Source: Rhodothermus marinus DSM 4252 (GTDB lineage Bacteria; Bacteroidota; Rhodothermia; Rhodothermales; Rhodothermaceae). Taken from it: a DNA stretch of 64,000 bases. The stretch covers positions 934,001 to 998,000 of the forward strand of contig NC_013501.1 of assembly GCF_000024845.1 (NCBI RefSeq). Direction: 5' to 3'. The translations under genes were made by a program, and so were the position numbers. Within the stretch, counting starts at the first letter, position 1, and each line of letters starts with the position of its first letter. The notes under the pieces are model-generated. The model ran no database searches and was not told the origin of the DNA. It worked only from the letters and a program-made list of their open reading frames with translations. Positions 40,388 to 50,897 of this stretch are shown here, piece after piece.

Positions 40388-40849
40388 ATGGATCTGAGTC
40401 GACTGAAACCGGCAAAAGGAGCGGTCCGCGAACGCAAGCGCCTGGGACGTGGCGTGGGCTCCGGCTATGGTGGCCATAGCTCGACGCGCGGGACGAAAGG
40501 TCAGAAGGCGCGCACCGGCCAGAAGATCCCGGCCTACTTCGAAGGCGGTCAGATGCCGCTGGTGCGGCGTGTGCCCAAACGGGGCTTCCGCAATCCGTTC
40601 CGCACGGAATACCGGGTGATCAACGTGGGCGATCTGGCCCGCTGGATCGAGGCCGGGCGGCTTTCGGCCGAGGCGCCGATCACGCCGGAGACGCTGGTGG
40701 CCGCCGGACTGGCCCGCAAACGCGACCGCATCAAGATTCTGGGCGACGGCGAACTGTCGGTGGCGCTCCAGATTTCGGCGCATGCCTTCAGCGCCTCGGC
40801 CCGGCAGAAGATCGAAGCGGCCGGTGGAACGGCCACGGTAATCGCCTGA
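40388..40849 (+). CDS. rplO: 50S ribosomal protein L15
   Basis: Late-assembly protein of 153 residues. [20 protein letters not shown] starts it; the Gly-rich stretch [20 protein letters not shown] follows. The ATG at 40388 is used because upstream codons add 19 residues with no family counterpart and overlap rpmD. Confidence 0.96.
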   Translation: MDLSRLKPAKGAVRERKRLGRGVGSGYGGHSSTRGTKGQKARTGQKIPAYFEGGQMPLVRRVPKRGFRNPFRTEYRVINVGDLARWIEAGRLSAEAPITPETLVAAGLARKRDRIKILGDGELSVALQISAHAFSASARQKIEAAGGTATVIA

Positions 40850-40898
40850 TTCGCAAGCGCAGCCGCGTCCTGCAGGACGCCCAGCCCATTAGCAGACC

Positions 40899-42215
<1,317 letters not shown>

Positions 42216-42225
42216 ACGCCCGGTT

Positions 42226-43071
42226 ATGATCCATATCAAAACCGAAAAAGAAATCGACATCCTGCGTCAGTGCGCCGAGCTGGTGGGACGCACGCTGGGG
42301 GAGGTGGCGCGCTACATCCGACCGGGTGTGGCCACGGCCGAGCTGGACGCCATCGCCGAAGATTTCATCCGGACGCAGGGTGCTGAACCGGCCTTCAAAG
42401 GCTACCGGGTGGGCCGGCTGGTCTATCCGGCCACGCTGTGCGTGTCGGTAAACGACCAGGTGGTGCACGGCATCCCGGGCGACTATAAGCTCAAAGAAGG
42501 GGATCTGGTGTCGGTGGATTGCGGGGTGCGGTATCGTGGCTTCTATGGCGACAGCGCCTACACCTTCGGGGTGGGCGAGCTGGACCCGGAGAACGTCCGT
42601 CTCTGCCGGGTTACCTACGAGGCGCTCGACAAAGGCATTGCGCAGGCGGTGGCCGGCAAACGCATCGGCGACATCAGCCACGCGATTCAGCGGCATTGCG
42701 AGGCGGCGGGCTATGGCGTGGTGCGGGCGCTGGTGGGGCACGGCATCGGCCGCCGTCTGCACGAAGAGCCGCAGGTGCCCAACGTGGGGCGGCCGGGTAC
42801 AGGCCGACGGCTCCGTGTGGGGATGACGCTCTGCGTGGAACCCATGGTCAATCGCGGAACGTATGAGGTGCGCGTCGGCGACGACGGATGGACCGTCTAC
42901 ACGGCCGACGGGCAGCCCTCGGCCCACTACGAACACATGGTCGTGGTACGGGCCGGGCGGCCGGAAGTGCTGACGACGTTTGCCTACATCGAAGAGGTAG
43001 TCGAAGCGCCCTACAAACAGACCATCGCATCCCCACATGGCGAAACAGAAACCCATTACACAGGACGGTGA
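42226..43071 (+). CDS. map: type I methionine aminopeptidase
   Basis: Co-translational enzyme of 281 residues that removes initiator Met. Metal ligands appear in [17 protein letters not shown] (two Asp), [17 protein letters not shown] (His), TLCVEPMVN (Glu) and [10 protein letters not shown] (Glu). The C-terminal ~25 residues extend past the family core, and the last 35 bases overlap the infA start, an unusually large overlap for this cluster. Confidence 0.96.
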   Translation: MIHIKTEKEIDILRQCAELVGRTLGEVARYIRPGVATAELDAIAEDFIRTQGAEPAFKGYRVGRLVYPATLCVSVNDQVVHGIPGDYKLKEGDLVSVDCGVRYRGFYGDSAYTFGVGELDPENVRLCRVTYEALDKGIAQAVAGKRIGDISHAIQRHCEAAGYGVVRALVGHGIGRRLHEEPQVPNVGRPGTGRRLRVGMTLCVEPMVNRGTYEVRVGDDGWTVYTADGQPSAHYEHMVVVRAGRPEVLTTFAYIEEVVEAPYKQTIASPHGETETHYTGR

Positions 43072-43255
43072 AGTGATCGAGGCGCTGCCCAATGCCCAGT
43101 TTCGCGTGCGGCTGGACAACGGCCACGAGATCCTGGGCATTCTTTCGGGCAAGATGCGCATGCACTACATCAAGATTCTGCCGGGCGACCGCGTCAAAGT
43201 CGAACTGTCGCCCTACGACCTGACCAAAGGACGCATCGTGTATCGTTATAAATAA
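43037..43255 (+). CDS. infA: translation initiation factor IF-1
   Basis: OB-fold factor of 72 residues that binds the 30S A site. [20 protein letters not shown] and [12 protein letters not shown] are diagnostic. Translation begins inside the end of map, so it may be coupled to it. Confidence 0.97.
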   Translation: MAKQKPITQDGEVIEALPNAQFRVRLDNGHEILGILSGKMRMHYIKILPGDRVKVELSPYDLTKGRIVYRYK

Positions 43256-43264
43256 AGGTTCACG

Positions 43265-43317
43265 AACCCGGCGTCGGCTGGGGCGTTTACGCACCCTTGC
43301 CTGATGACGCCGGGGTT
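43265..43317 (+). ncRNA. candidate structured leader between infA and rpmJ
   Basis: An 11-12 bp outer stem (43265-43275 with 43306-43317, one bulge) encloses a smaller GC-rich hairpin centred on TTTA near 43292. It ends 22 bases before the rpmJ start. No T-run follows, so it is not a simple terminator. It could be a processing or autoregulatory element. Seen in one sequence only. Confidence 0.35.
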
Positions 43318-43338
43318 TCAGCTAAAACGAAAAGCATC

Positions 43339-43455
43339 ATGAAGGTACGTGCCAGTGTCAAGAAGCGGAGCGCCGACGACAAGATCGTCCGGCGCAAGGG
43401 CCGCATCTACGTGATCAACAAGAAGAACCCCCGCAACAAGCAGCGTCAGGGCTGA
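43339..43455 (+). CDS. rpmJ: 50S ribosomal protein L36, zinc-free type
   Basis: Protein of 38 residues. [20 protein letters not shown], then a C-terminal [12 protein letters not shown], match L36. The usual zinc ligands are gone: ICRNC is replaced by RSADD and the third Cys by Asn. The family is certain from position and the KVRASVKK / NKQRQG ends. Confidence 0.95.
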   Translation: MKVRASVKKRSADDKIVRRKGRIYVINKKNPRNKQRQG

Positions 43456-43476
43456 GCGGGTTAAACCAGAGAAGCT

Positions 43477-43857
43477 ATGCCACGGATCGCAGGTGTCGAC
43501 ATTCCGCTGCACAAGCGCGGAGAAATTGCGCTGACCGCGATTTACGGAATCGGGAAGTCCCGGGCGAAAGAGATCCTCAGTCGCGTTGGCCTGGATCCCA
43601 ACACGCGTCCGAAGGACTGGACCGAGGAGCAGACGCGCGAGATCCGTCGGATCATCGAACAGGAGTACGTCGTCGAGGGACAGCTCCGGGCCGAGATCCA
43701 GATGAACATCAAGCGGCTGATGGACATCGGCTGCTATCGTGGGATCCGGCATCGTCTGGGGTTGCCCGTGCGGGGTCAGCGCACGCGCACCAATGCCCGT
43801 ACGCGCAAGGGGCCCCGTAAGACGGTGGCCGGGAAGAAGAAGGCTCCGAAGAAGTAA
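43477..43857 (+). CDS. rpsM: 30S ribosomal protein S13
   Basis: Head protein of 126 residues contacting tRNA and L5. [20 protein letters not shown] and [20 protein letters not shown] are signatures. It lies 21 bases after rpmJ. Confidence 0.98.
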   Translation: MPRIAGVDIPLHKRGEIALTAIYGIGKSRAKEILSRVGLDPNTRPKDWTEEQTREIRRIIEQEYVVEGQLRAEIQMNIKRLMDIGCYRGIRHRLGLPVRGQRTRTNARTRKGPRKTVAGKKKAPKK

Positions 43858-43872
43858 TCCTGCAGCACAGCC

Positions 43873-44262
43873 ATGGCAAAGAAGCAGCGGACGACGCGCA
43901 AGAAGAACGTCATCGTCGAGCAGAACGGGCAGGCGCACATTCAGTCCACGTTCAACAATACGATCGTCACGATCACGGACCAGTACGGCAACACGATCGC
44001 CTGGTCCAGTGGTGGCAAGGAAGGCTTCAAGGGCAGCCGGAAGGGCACGCCCTATGCGGCGCAGATGGCCGCCACGTCGGCCGCCCGCGAAGCCTACGAT
44101 CTGGGGTTGCGCCGGGTGGACGTCTTCGTCAAGGGACCCGGATCGGGGCGCGAGTCGGCCATTCGTGCGCTGGCCGCGGCCGGTCTGGAGCTGCTGAGCA
44201 TCCGGGACGTCACTCCGGTACCCCACAACGGCTGCCGGCCTCCGAAGCGGCGGCGCGTCTGA
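43873..44262 (+). CDS. rpsK: 30S ribosomal protein S11
   Basis: Platform protein of 129 residues. [20 protein letters not shown] and ISIRD-like [20 protein letters not shown] are diagnostic. It lies 15 bases after rpsM. Confidence 0.98.
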   Translation: MAKKQRTTRKKNVIVEQNGQAHIQSTFNNTIVTITDQYGNTIAWSSGGKEGFKGSRKGTPYAAQMAATSAAREAYDLGLRRVDVFVKGPGSGRESAIRALAAAGLELLSIRDVTPVPHNGCRPPKRRRV

Positions 44263-44289
44263 GCGACCGCGTTTCGGTATAAGCCCGGT

Positions 44290-44317
44290 CACGGTAGCCA
44301 GCAACGGGGCTGCCGTG
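44290..44317 (+). promoter_or_regulatory. hairpin upstream of rpsD
   Basis: CACGGTAGCC (44290-44299) pairs with GGCTGCCGTG (44308-44317) with one G-U pair, about 52 bases before rpsD in a 107-base gap, among the longest inside the cluster. S4 represses its own operon in E. coli, so an S4-binding leader is possible but unproven. Confidence 0.35.
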
Positions 44318-44369
44318 CGTTTGTCTTTATCAGAAACATCCCTCACCGACAAACGAGACCTGAACGACC

Positions 44370-44972
44370 ATGGCCCGATATCGAGGCCCCAAACAGAAGA
44401 TTGCCCGGCGTTTTGGCGAACCGATTTTCGGTCCGAGCAAGGCGCTGGAGCGCAAGCCGTATCCGCCCGGCCAGCACGGACGTACCCGCCGGGCCAAAGA
44501 GAGCGAATATGCCGTCCAGCTCAAGGAAAAGCAGAAGGTCAAGCACATTTACGGGCTGCTGGAGCGGCAATTCCGCAACCTGTTCGAAAAAGCCACGCGC
44601 AAGAAGGGCATCACCGGTGAAAACCTGCTCAAGATGCTCGAGGCGCGGCTGGACAACACGGTCTATCGCATGGGCTTTGCCCGCACGCGCCGGCAGGCGC
44701 GGCAGCTGGTCGTTCATCGCCACATCATGGTGAACGGTCAGGTCGTCAACGTTCCGTCGTACCAGCTGCGGCCCGGCGACGTGGTGGCCGTGCGGCCCAA
44801 GAGCCGCCAGCTGGCCGTCATTCAGGAGAACATCAAGCGTTTGCGCCGGAACTTTCCCTGGCTGGAAGTCGATCGTAAGGAAATGCAGGGCAAGTTCCTG
44901 GACTACCCCAATCGGGAAGACATTCCCGAAAACATCCGCGAGCACCTGATCGTCGAGCTCTACTCCAAGTAG
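44370..44972 (+). CDS. rpsD: 30S ribosomal protein S4, zinc-free type
   Basis: Primary 16S binding protein of 200 residues. [20 protein letters not shown] starts it and the S4 RNA-binding domain is [20 protein letters not shown] followed by [14 protein letters not shown]. No N-terminal zinc Cys cluster is present. It follows a 107-base gap with a hairpin. Confidence 0.98.
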   Translation: MARYRGPKQKIARRFGEPIFGPSKALERKPYPPGQHGRTRRAKESEYAVQLKEKQKVKHIYGLLERQFRNLFEKATRKKGITGENLLKMLEARLDNTVYRMGFARTRRQARQLVVHRHIMVNGQVVNVPSYQLRPGDVVAVRPKSRQLAVIQENIKRLRRNFPWLEVDRKEMQGKFLDYPNREDIPENIREHLIVELYSK

Positions 44973-45051
44973 TGCGGCGACGGGTGGCATGGATGGCCAT
45001 ACCGGAAACGGGATTTCCGGGTTTTGCGATCGATAAAACCCCAGACAGACC

Positions 45052-46035
45052 ATGAGCAACTACATGGTGCAATTGCCCGAAGGTGTTCGGGTGGAAGAGG
45101 CGACGGAAACGTTCGGGCGTTTTGTGGTGCAGCCGCTCGAGCGCGGCTATGGCGTGACGATCGGCAACGCGCTCCGGCGCGTGCTGCTTTCTTCGCTGCC
45201 GGGCGTTGCCATTACGGCCGTCCGAATCGACGGCGTGCAGCACGAATTCTCGACGATTCCGGGCGTCACCGAAGACGTCGCGGAAATTATCCTGAACCTG
45301 AAGGGCGTTCGCTTCAAGGCGAAGGACACCACCGACGCGAACATCCGGCTCTCGCTCAAAGGGCCGCACGTGTGGACGGCCCGCGACATCGGCGAGGCCA
45401 CCAGCCACTACGAGGTGCTGAATCCGGACCACTACATCGCCACGCTGGCCGAAGGCGCCGAGGTGAACCTCGAGCTGCGCATGGGGCGCGGGCGCGGCTA
45501 CGTGCCGGCCGAGGAAAACAAGCTGCCGGATGATCCGATCGGGGTGATCGCCATCGACGCGATCTTCACGCCCATCAAGAACGTGCGCTACACGATCAAA
45601 CCCACGCGCGTGGGCCAGAAGATCGAGTACGAGCGTCTGGAACTGGAAATTACCACGGACGGCTCGGTCTCGCCCGAAGAAGCACTCGTGCAGGCGGCCA
45701 CGATCCTGCGCGATCATATCAACCTTTTCATCACGATGGAGAGCGAGCCGCAGCCCGAGGTCAAGAAGAAAGAGGTCGACGCCGAGGTGCAGCGCATCCG
45801 CGAGCTGCTCTCGCAGCCGGTCGATGAACTCGACCTGTCGGTGCGGGCGCAGAACTGCCTCAAGGCGGCCAACATCCGCACGATCGGCGATCTGGTGCGA
45901 CGGCAGGAGTCCGAAATGCTCAAGTTCCGCAACTTCGGCCGCAAGTCGCTCCAGGAGCTGATCGCCGTGCTGGAGGAGCGCGGGCTGCACTTTGGCATGG
46001 ACGTCGACAAGTACCTTGAGGGAGCCGAGAGCTGA
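45052..46035 (+). CDS. rpoA: RNA polymerase alpha subunit
   Basis: Protein of 327 residues. The N-terminal assembly domain has [20 protein letters not shown] and [19 protein letters not shown]. The C-terminal domain has [20 protein letters not shown] and [17 protein letters not shown], which contact promoter DNA and activators. It lies 79 bases after rpsD and 32 before rplQ, the usual alpha order. Confidence 0.98.
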   Translation: MSNYMVQLPEGVRVEEATETFGRFVVQPLERGYGVTIGNALRRVLLSSLPGVAITAVRIDGVQHEFSTIPGVTEDVAEIILNLKGVRFKAKDTTDANIRLSLKGPHVWTARDIGEATSHYEVLNPDHYIATLAEGAEVNLELRMGRGRGYVPAEENKLPDDPIGVIAIDAIFTPIKNVRYTIKPTRVGQKIEYERLELEITTDGSVSPEEALVQAATILRDHINLFITMESEPQPEVKKKEVDAEVQRIRELLSQPVDELDLSVRAQNCLKAANIRTIGDLVRRQESEMLKFRNFGRKSLQELIAVLEERGLHFGMDVDKYLEGAES

Positions 46036-46067
46036 GCCGGCGCTGCCGGAGTAAGCCGAAACGAGCC

Positions 46068-46748
46068 ATGAGACATCGAAAGAAAGGATTCAAGTTAGGC
46101 CGCACCTACGGACATCGCCGGGCCACGCTGGCGGCGCTTTCGTGCGCGTTGATTCGCCACAAACGGATCCGCACGACGCTGGCCAAGGCCAAGGCGCTCC
46201 GCATGTTCATCGAGCCGCTCATCACGCGGGCCAAGGAAGACACCACCCACAACCGCCGGCAGGTCTTCCGCTACCTGCAGGACAAGGAGGCCGTTAAGGA
46301 ACTCTTTGGCGAGATCGCCGAGAAGGTCAACGGCCGTCCGGGCGGCTACACCCGCGTGGTGCGGATCGGTCGTCGGCCCGGCGACGGCGCCGAGATGGCC
46401 GTGATCGAACTGGTCGATTACAACGACGTCAAGCCGGCCGACAGCCGGAAGACGCGGCGTCGGACGCGCCGCGGCCGCGGGCGTGGACGTCGTTCGGAGA
46501 CGCCGGAGGCGGCCGCTGCCACGACCCAGGCGGCCGAGGTGGAGGCCGCGGCCCCGGAGGCCCCGGAGACGGCCGAACCGGAGGCACAGGTCGAGCAGAC
46601 GACCGCTGAAGCGGAAGCGGCCGCCGAGGCGGCTACGCCTGCCGAAGCGGAGGCCGAAACTCCGGCCGAACCCACTCCCGAAGCCTCTGCGGAGGAGGCG
46701 ACTGAGGAGCAGGAGAAAGAGGACCAGGAGAAAAAGGACGCAGGCTGA
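46068..46748 (+). CDS. rplQ: 50S ribosomal protein L17 with long charged C-terminal tail
   Basis: The first ~125 residues are a normal L17 ([40 protein letters not shown]). The protein continues to 226 residues: an Arg-rich block ([16 protein letters not shown]) and then ~80 residues almost wholly Ala, Glu, Pro and Thr, ending in [12 protein letters not shown]. coli L17 has 127 residues. The tail has no predicted fold and codon use matches the core. It is the last gene of the cluster, before a perfect terminator. Confidence 0.95.
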   Translation: MRHRKKGFKLGRTYGHRRATLAALSCALIRHKRIRTTLAKAKALRMFIEPLITRAKEDTTHNRRQVFRYLQDKEAVKELFGEIAEKVNGRPGGYTRVVRIGRRPGDGAEMAVIELVDYNDVKPADSRKTRRRTRRGRGRGRRSETPEAAAATTQAAEVEAAAPEAPETAEPEAQVEQTTAEAEAAAEAATPAEAEAETPAEPTPEASAEEATEEQEKEDQEKKDAG

Positions 46749-46784
46749 TCCGGCCTACGTACAAATCCTGAAAAGCGATGCCCA

Positions 46785-46817
46785 GAGCGCCATCCCGATC
46801 GGGATGGCGCTTTTTTT
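46785..46817 (+). terminator. terminator of the ribosomal cluster
   Basis: A perfect 26-base palindrome (46786-46811) is followed by a run of seven T. It lies 37 bases after the rplQ stop and closes the str-S10-spc-alpha cluster. Confidence 0.9.
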
Positions 46818-46895
46818 GTTGGCGGAACAGGGGAAAGCCCCGGTACTTTAACTTCTGGAAAACTTTCCACAGGGCAAGCACAGGCCCGGAGGCCC

Positions 46896-49124
46896 ATGGT
46901 CCAGGTATCCACCCTCCTGAAAGAAGGGGATCTGAACATCCCGGAAGAGTACCAGCAGCGTCTGGAGGAACTGATTCAGGTCTGTCATCGGCATCTGCCG
47001 CGCGTCGACGAAGCGCTGATTCGTAGGGCGTTTCGGGTGAGCTACTGGGCCCACCGGGACCACCGGCGGGTGACGGGCGAGCCTTACATCCTGCATCCGC
47101 TGGAGGTGGCCTTCATTGTGGCCGAGGATATCAGCTTCGACGACGTGAGCGTGGCGGCCGCGCTGCTGCACGACGTGGTCGAAGACTCCGACATCTCGCT
47201 GGACTTCATCCGGGAGGAGTTCGGCGAGACCATGGGCATCATTATCGACGGACTGACCAAGATCCAGGGCGTCTTCACCTCACGCGAGCTGGGGCAGGCC
47301 GAGAACGTGCGTAAGCTGATGCTTTCGATGGCCGAGGACATCCGGGTCATCCTGGTCAAATTCGCCGATCGGCTGCACAACATGCGGACGATCGAAGCGC
47401 TGCCCCCGCAGAAACGCCTGAAGATCGCTACCGAAACGCTGGAGCTATTTGCCCCGCTGGCCCACCGCTTCGGTCTGTTCAAGATCAAAAGTGAGCTGGA
47501 AGACCTTTCGCTCAAGGTACTGCAGCCCGACGAGTACTATGCCATCGTGCGCGGACTCAACGAATCCAAAAAGGAGCGTGAGGCCTACATTCAGCGCTTT
47601 ATCGAACCGCTGAAGCAGCGACTGGAGGAGGCCGGACTGGAGTTCGACATCTACGGCCGCCCCAAAAACATCTACTCGATCTATCGCAAGATGAAGCGGC
47701 AGAACAAGCCGCTGGAGGAGATCTACGACCTGTTTGCCATTCGGATCGTGCTCAAAAGCTCGGGTCGCAAGGGCAAAGAGGACTGCTGGCGGGCCTATTC
47801 CATCGTGACGGATCTGTACAAGCCGCTGCCGGAGCGTTTCCGGGATTTCATCTCGGTGCCCAAGTCCAACGGCTACCAGAGCCTGCATACAACGGTACTG
47901 GGACCCGACGGCCGTAAGGTGGAGGTGCAGATCCGCACGCAGGAAATGCACGAAGTGGCCGAGCGCGGCGTGGCCGCCCACTGGCGCTACAAAGAGGGCA
48001 TCGAAGAGCCGGACCCGAAAATGGACCAGTGGCTCCGGTGGGTCCGCGAGATTCTGGAGAATCCCAAGCCGGATCAGGCCACCGAGTTCGTCAAGGAGTT
48101 CCGGCTGAATCTCTACGACGACGAGATCTACGTCTTTACGCCCAAAGGCGACGTGATCAGCCTGCCGCAGGGGGCTACGCCGGTAGACTTCGCCTTCCGG
48201 GTGCATACGGAAGTGGGGTTGCACTGCATCGGCGCCAAGGTCAATGGCAAGCTGGTGCCGCTGTCCTACAAGCTCAAGAGCGGCGACCAGGTGGAAATCA
48301 TCACCTCCAAGAAGCAGACGCCCAACCCCGACTGGATGAAGTTTGTCGTTACCCAGAAGGCGCGGAGCCACATCCGGCACTGGATCAACGAGCAGCGGCG
48401 GAAGACGATCGAATTGGGGAAGGAGCTCTGGGAAAAACGCGCGCAGCGGCTGGGCCTTGAGGTGGACGAACGCCAGCTGCAGCGGGTGGCGCACCGACTG
48501 AAGTTTCCCAACCTACAGCAGATGTTCTATGAGCTCGGCAGTGGCCTGTTCGAGGTAGACGAGCTGGTCAGGGCGCTGCGTTCGGGCGACGGGCAGCAGC
48601 AGGAATCGCAGTCCCAGGCGCTGCGGCTCAAGTACGAAAGCTTTCTGGATACGGCCAAAGAAACGGGCCAGCCGGCGCTGAAGATCGACGGCGAGCTGCA
48701 CACGGACATCGTCACCACCTATGCCTCCTGCTGCAATCCCATTCCCGGCGACGAGGTCTTCGGATACGTGAGCCGGAGCGGCGCCATCAAGATCCACCGG
48801 GTCAACTGCAAGAACGCGCCCTACCTGCTGATCAACCATCCGGACCGCATCGTGCCGGTCGAGTGGAGCCGGCAGAAGGACGTGCAGTTTCTGGCCGCGC
48901 TGCGCGTGATCGGCGAAGATCGGGTGGGCATCGTCAGCGACATTACCACGGTCATTTCCAAGAGCCTCAAAACGAACATTCGCTCCATTACGGTCGATTC
49001 GGAAGACGGCGTGTTTGAGGGCACCATCGTGCTTTACGTGAGTGATCTGGAGCACCTGCGACGGGTCATCGAGCGCATCAAGCGGATCGACGGGATCTAC
49101 GGCGTCTATCGCTTCGAGGAGTAG
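46896..49124 (+). CDS. bifunctional (p)ppGpp synthetase/hydrolase (RelA/SpoT homologue)
   Basis: Stringent-response enzyme of 742 residues. The HD hydrolase (about 40-190) has His67 and HDVVED at 92-97. The synthetase (about 235-350) has YDLFAIRIVL and VPKSNGYQSLHTTV. TGS (about 405-465) starts IYVFTPKGDVISLPQGATPV. The C-terminal ACT domain is about 665-740. Both catalytic sites look intact, so it should make and degrade (p)ppGpp. Placement directly after the ribosomal cluster terminator is notable. Confidence 0.95.
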   Translation: MVQVSTLLKEGDLNIPEEYQQRLEELIQVCHRHLPRVDEALIRRAFRVSYWAHRDHRRVTGEPYILHPLEVAFIVAEDISFDDVSVAAALLHDVVEDSDISLDFIREEFGETMGIIIDGLTKIQGVFTSRELGQAENVRKLMLSMAEDIRVILVKFADRLHNMRTIEALPPQKRLKIATETLELFAPLAHRFGLFKIKSELEDLSLKVLQPDEYYAIVRGLNESKKEREAYIQRFIEPLKQRLEEAGLEFDIYGRPKNIYSIYRKMKRQNKPLEEIYDLFAIRIVLKSSGRKGKEDCWRAYSIVTDLYKPLPERFRDFISVPKSNGYQSLHTTVLGPDGRKVEVQIRTQEMHEVAERGVAAHWRYKEGIEEPDPKMDQWLRWVREILENPKPDQATEFVKEFRLNLYDDEIYVFTPKGDVISLPQGATPVDFAFRVHTEVGLHCIGAKVNGKLVPLSYKLKSGDQVEIITSKKQTPNPDWMKFVVTQKARSHIRHWINEQRRKTIELGKELWEKRAQRLGLEVDERQLQRVAHRLKFPNLQQMFYELGSGLFEVDELVRALRSGDGQQQESQSQALRLKYESFLDTAKETGQPALKIDGELHTDIVTTYASCCNPIPGDEVFGYVSRSGAIKIHRVNCKNAPYLLINHPDRIVPVEWSRQKDVQFLAALRVIGEDRVGIVSDITTVISKSLKTNIRSITVDSEDGVFEGTIVLYVSDLEHLRRVIERIKRIDGIYGVYRFEE

Positions 49125-49289
49125 CGGCAAGTCCTTAAAAATTCAATGATGCGTTGCGCTTTTGTTTTGCAAAAGCCCGCGTAATTTAATAAAATGGTGC
49201 GTCCTGCCACGTCGATGCCTGTGCGCACGCATAACTTAAGGCAGGGCCGGTGTTGAGTGCATGTGCAAAATTAAACGGAGTGGTCGATT

Positions 49290-49685
49290 ATGGCGCAACG
49301 CATTCCTACCCTGACCAAGAAAGATGTCGCGCGTCGGGTGGCCCAGCTCATGGGCGAACCCATTTACAAAAGCGAGCCGTGGGTGAACGCAGTCATTGAG
49401 GCGCTGGCGCAGTTGCTGGAAGAGGCGGATCCCGAGGTGCGTATTGAGTTGCGCGACTTTGGCGTGTTCGAGGTCAAACGGACGCGGGCCAAGCCGAAGG
49501 CGCGCAATCCCAAAACCAACGAGACGGTATTCATCCCGAGCCGTCGTAAGACGCACTTCAAGCCCAGCAAGCGGCTGAAGCAGGTACTGCAGCGTCCGCT
49601 GATCGAGTTGAATTACGAGATTCCGGAAGGCAGCGCCGACAAATACCTGGAGGCGCAGGCCGCCGGAAAGAACGGCGCCGGCTGA
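49290..49685 (+). CDS. HU/IHF family DNA-binding protein
   Basis: Nucleoid protein of 131 residues. The HU body is visible in LTKKDVARRVAQLMG, then IELRDFGVFEVKRTRAK and the DNA-arm segment ARNPKTNETVFIPSRRKTHF. HU is normally about 90 residues; here ~35 further residues, partly charged, follow KPSKRLKQVL. Single gene followed by a terminator. Whether it is HU-like or IHF-like cannot be told. Confidence 0.9.
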   Translation: MAQRIPTLTKKDVARRVAQLMGEPIYKSEPWVNAVIEALAQLLEEADPEVRIELRDFGVFEVKRTRAKPKARNPKTNETVFIPSRRKTHFKPSKRLKQVLQRPLIELNYEIPEGSADKYLEAQAAGKNGAG

Positions 49686-49711
49686 AACCCGGGCTTTTGC
49701 GAACCGACAGG

Positions 49712-49748
49712 AAGCGGACGGGTTTACGACAGCCCCGTCCGCTTTTTT
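49712..49748 (+). terminator. terminator after the HU-like gene
   Basis: An 11-bp stem (49712-49722 with 49734-49744) is followed by a T-run to 49748. The T-run overlaps an in-frame TTG of the next gene, arguing against TTG as its start. Confidence 0.85.
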
Positions 49749-49764
49749 GCTGAACGTGAAGGCC

Positions 49765-50220
49765 ATGCTGCTGGCTTCAGGTATGCGGCCACGGGTGGTG
49801 GCGGTGGACTACGGGACGCGGCGTGTTGGACTGGCACTGGCCGATCCGCTGCGCGTCATCGCGCAACCCTATGGCACGTATGCGCCGGAAGCGGCGCTCC
49901 AGGTGCTGCAACGCCTGCATGCCGAGGAAGGCATCGAAACGCTGGTAATCGGCTGGCCGCTGACCGAAGCAGGAACGGAAGGAGAGGCCACACGTCGGGT
50001 GGAGCGCTTCATCCGGCGACTGCGACGGCTGCTGCCCGGCGTGCAGATCGTACGCTGGGATGAACGCTACACTTCAGAGTTGGCAAAGGAACGCCTTCGG
50101 GAAGTAGGCGGGCCGCGCAAGAAGCGGCGCGATAAGGGCCGCATCGATCAGATGGCGGCCGTCATCATCCTGCAGGAGTATCTGGAACAGCAGGAACCGA
50201 AAGCCGGCTTGCCCGAATAA
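49765..50220 (+). CDS. ruvX: RuvX/YqgF Holliday-junction resolvase-like protein
   Basis: RNase H-fold nuclease of 151 residues. VVAVDYGTRRVGLALADPL contains the first catalytic Asp. LVIGWPLTEAG and WDERYTSELA are further family motifs, and a final Asp lies in GRIDQMAAVIILQEYLEQ. Family members process pre-16S rRNA ends or junction DNA. The ATG at 49765 is chosen over TTG 49747; ATG 49783 is also possible. Confidence 0.9.
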   Translation: MLLASGMRPRVVAVDYGTRRVGLALADPLRVIAQPYGTYAPEAALQVLQRLHAEEGIETLVIGWPLTEAGTEGEATRRVERFIRRLRRLLPGVQIVRWDERYTSELAKERLREVGGPRKKRRDKGRIDQMAAVIILQEYLEQQEPKAGLPE

Positions 50221-50250
50221 AGCACAGGCTTAAAATTGCACAGGGCACAC

Positions 50251-50820
50251 ATGGTACTGCCGATTCACGTATACGGAGATCCGATTCTGCGTGAGCGGGC
50301 GCAGCCGGTGGCCGCCGATTCGCCCGAGCTGCAGCAGTTGCTCGACGACATGGTCGAGACCATGCACGCGGCCTCGGGCATTGGCCTGGCCGCGCCGCAG
50401 GTGGGGCGTCGGGAGCGCGTTTTTGTGGTGGACCTGACTCCCATGAAGGAGGAGCTGGAAGCCGAGGGGGAGACGCTCCCGCCCATGCCCATGTTCTTCA
50501 TTAACCCGGAAATCGTCTGGACCAGCGAGGAGCAGTGCAGCTTTGAGGAGGGCTGTCTGTCCATTCCGGACGTCCGGGAGGTGGTCGAGCGGCCCGTGGC
50601 CGTCCGCATTCGCTACCTGGATCGGCAGTTCCGGCCTCAGGAGCTGGAGGCCCGGGGCATGCTGGCCCGGGTGATCCAGCACGAGTACGATCATCTGGAA
50701 GGCATTCTCTTCATTGATCGCATCAGCGCGTTTCGACGGCAGCTACTCCGGCGTCGCCTGCGCGAGATTGCGCGGGGGCAGGTTTCGGCCGAATACCCGC
50801 TGGCCCTCAGCCGCGTGTAA
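50251..50820 (+). CDS. def: peptide deformylase
   Basis: Metalloenzyme of 189 residues that removes the formyl group from nascent proteins. The three motifs are GIGLAAPQVG (43-52), EEGCLSIP with Cys102, and QHEYDHLEG with His144, Glu145 and His148. A TTG 15 bases upstream is in frame, but the family start is VLPIHVYGDPILRE. It is 30 bases after ruvX and probably cotranscribed. Confidence 0.96.
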   Translation: MVLPIHVYGDPILRERAQPVAADSPELQQLLDDMVETMHAASGIGLAAPQVGRRERVFVVDLTPMKEELEAEGETLPPMPMFFINPEIVWTSEEQCSFEEGCLSIPDVREVVERPVAVRIRYLDRQFRPQELEARGMLARVIQHEYDHLEGILFIDRISAFRRQLLRRRLREIARGQVSAEYPLALSRV

Positions 50821-50840
50821 CGGTTGCTTGATGCCGCCGT

Positions 50841-50873
50841 CTTGCATCTACGGGCTGGCGGTCGATATCTTTC
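50841..50873 (+). promoter_or_regulatory. Bacteroidota-type promoter of the small exported protein / TonB receptor
   Basis: CTTG (50841-50844) and TATCTTTC (50866-50873) are separated by 21 bases, close to the TTTG / TAnnTTTG elements and with the same spacing as the pyk promoter. It lies 25 bases before the small protein's ATG. Confidence 0.45.
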
Positions 50874-50897
50874 CCGCTGATTCCAGCGTCTCTGGGT

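Noticed and set aside
46483-46851. Arg/Pro-rich frame overlapping the L17 tail in another frame
   Set aside because: Produced by the repetitive GCC/GAG-type codons of the L17 tail; it also runs through the terminator.
49141-49190. Hairpin CTTTTG/CAAAAG after the (p)ppGpp synthetase gene considered as terminator
   Set aside because: Short AT-rich stem with no following T-run; could be chance in an AT-rich gap.
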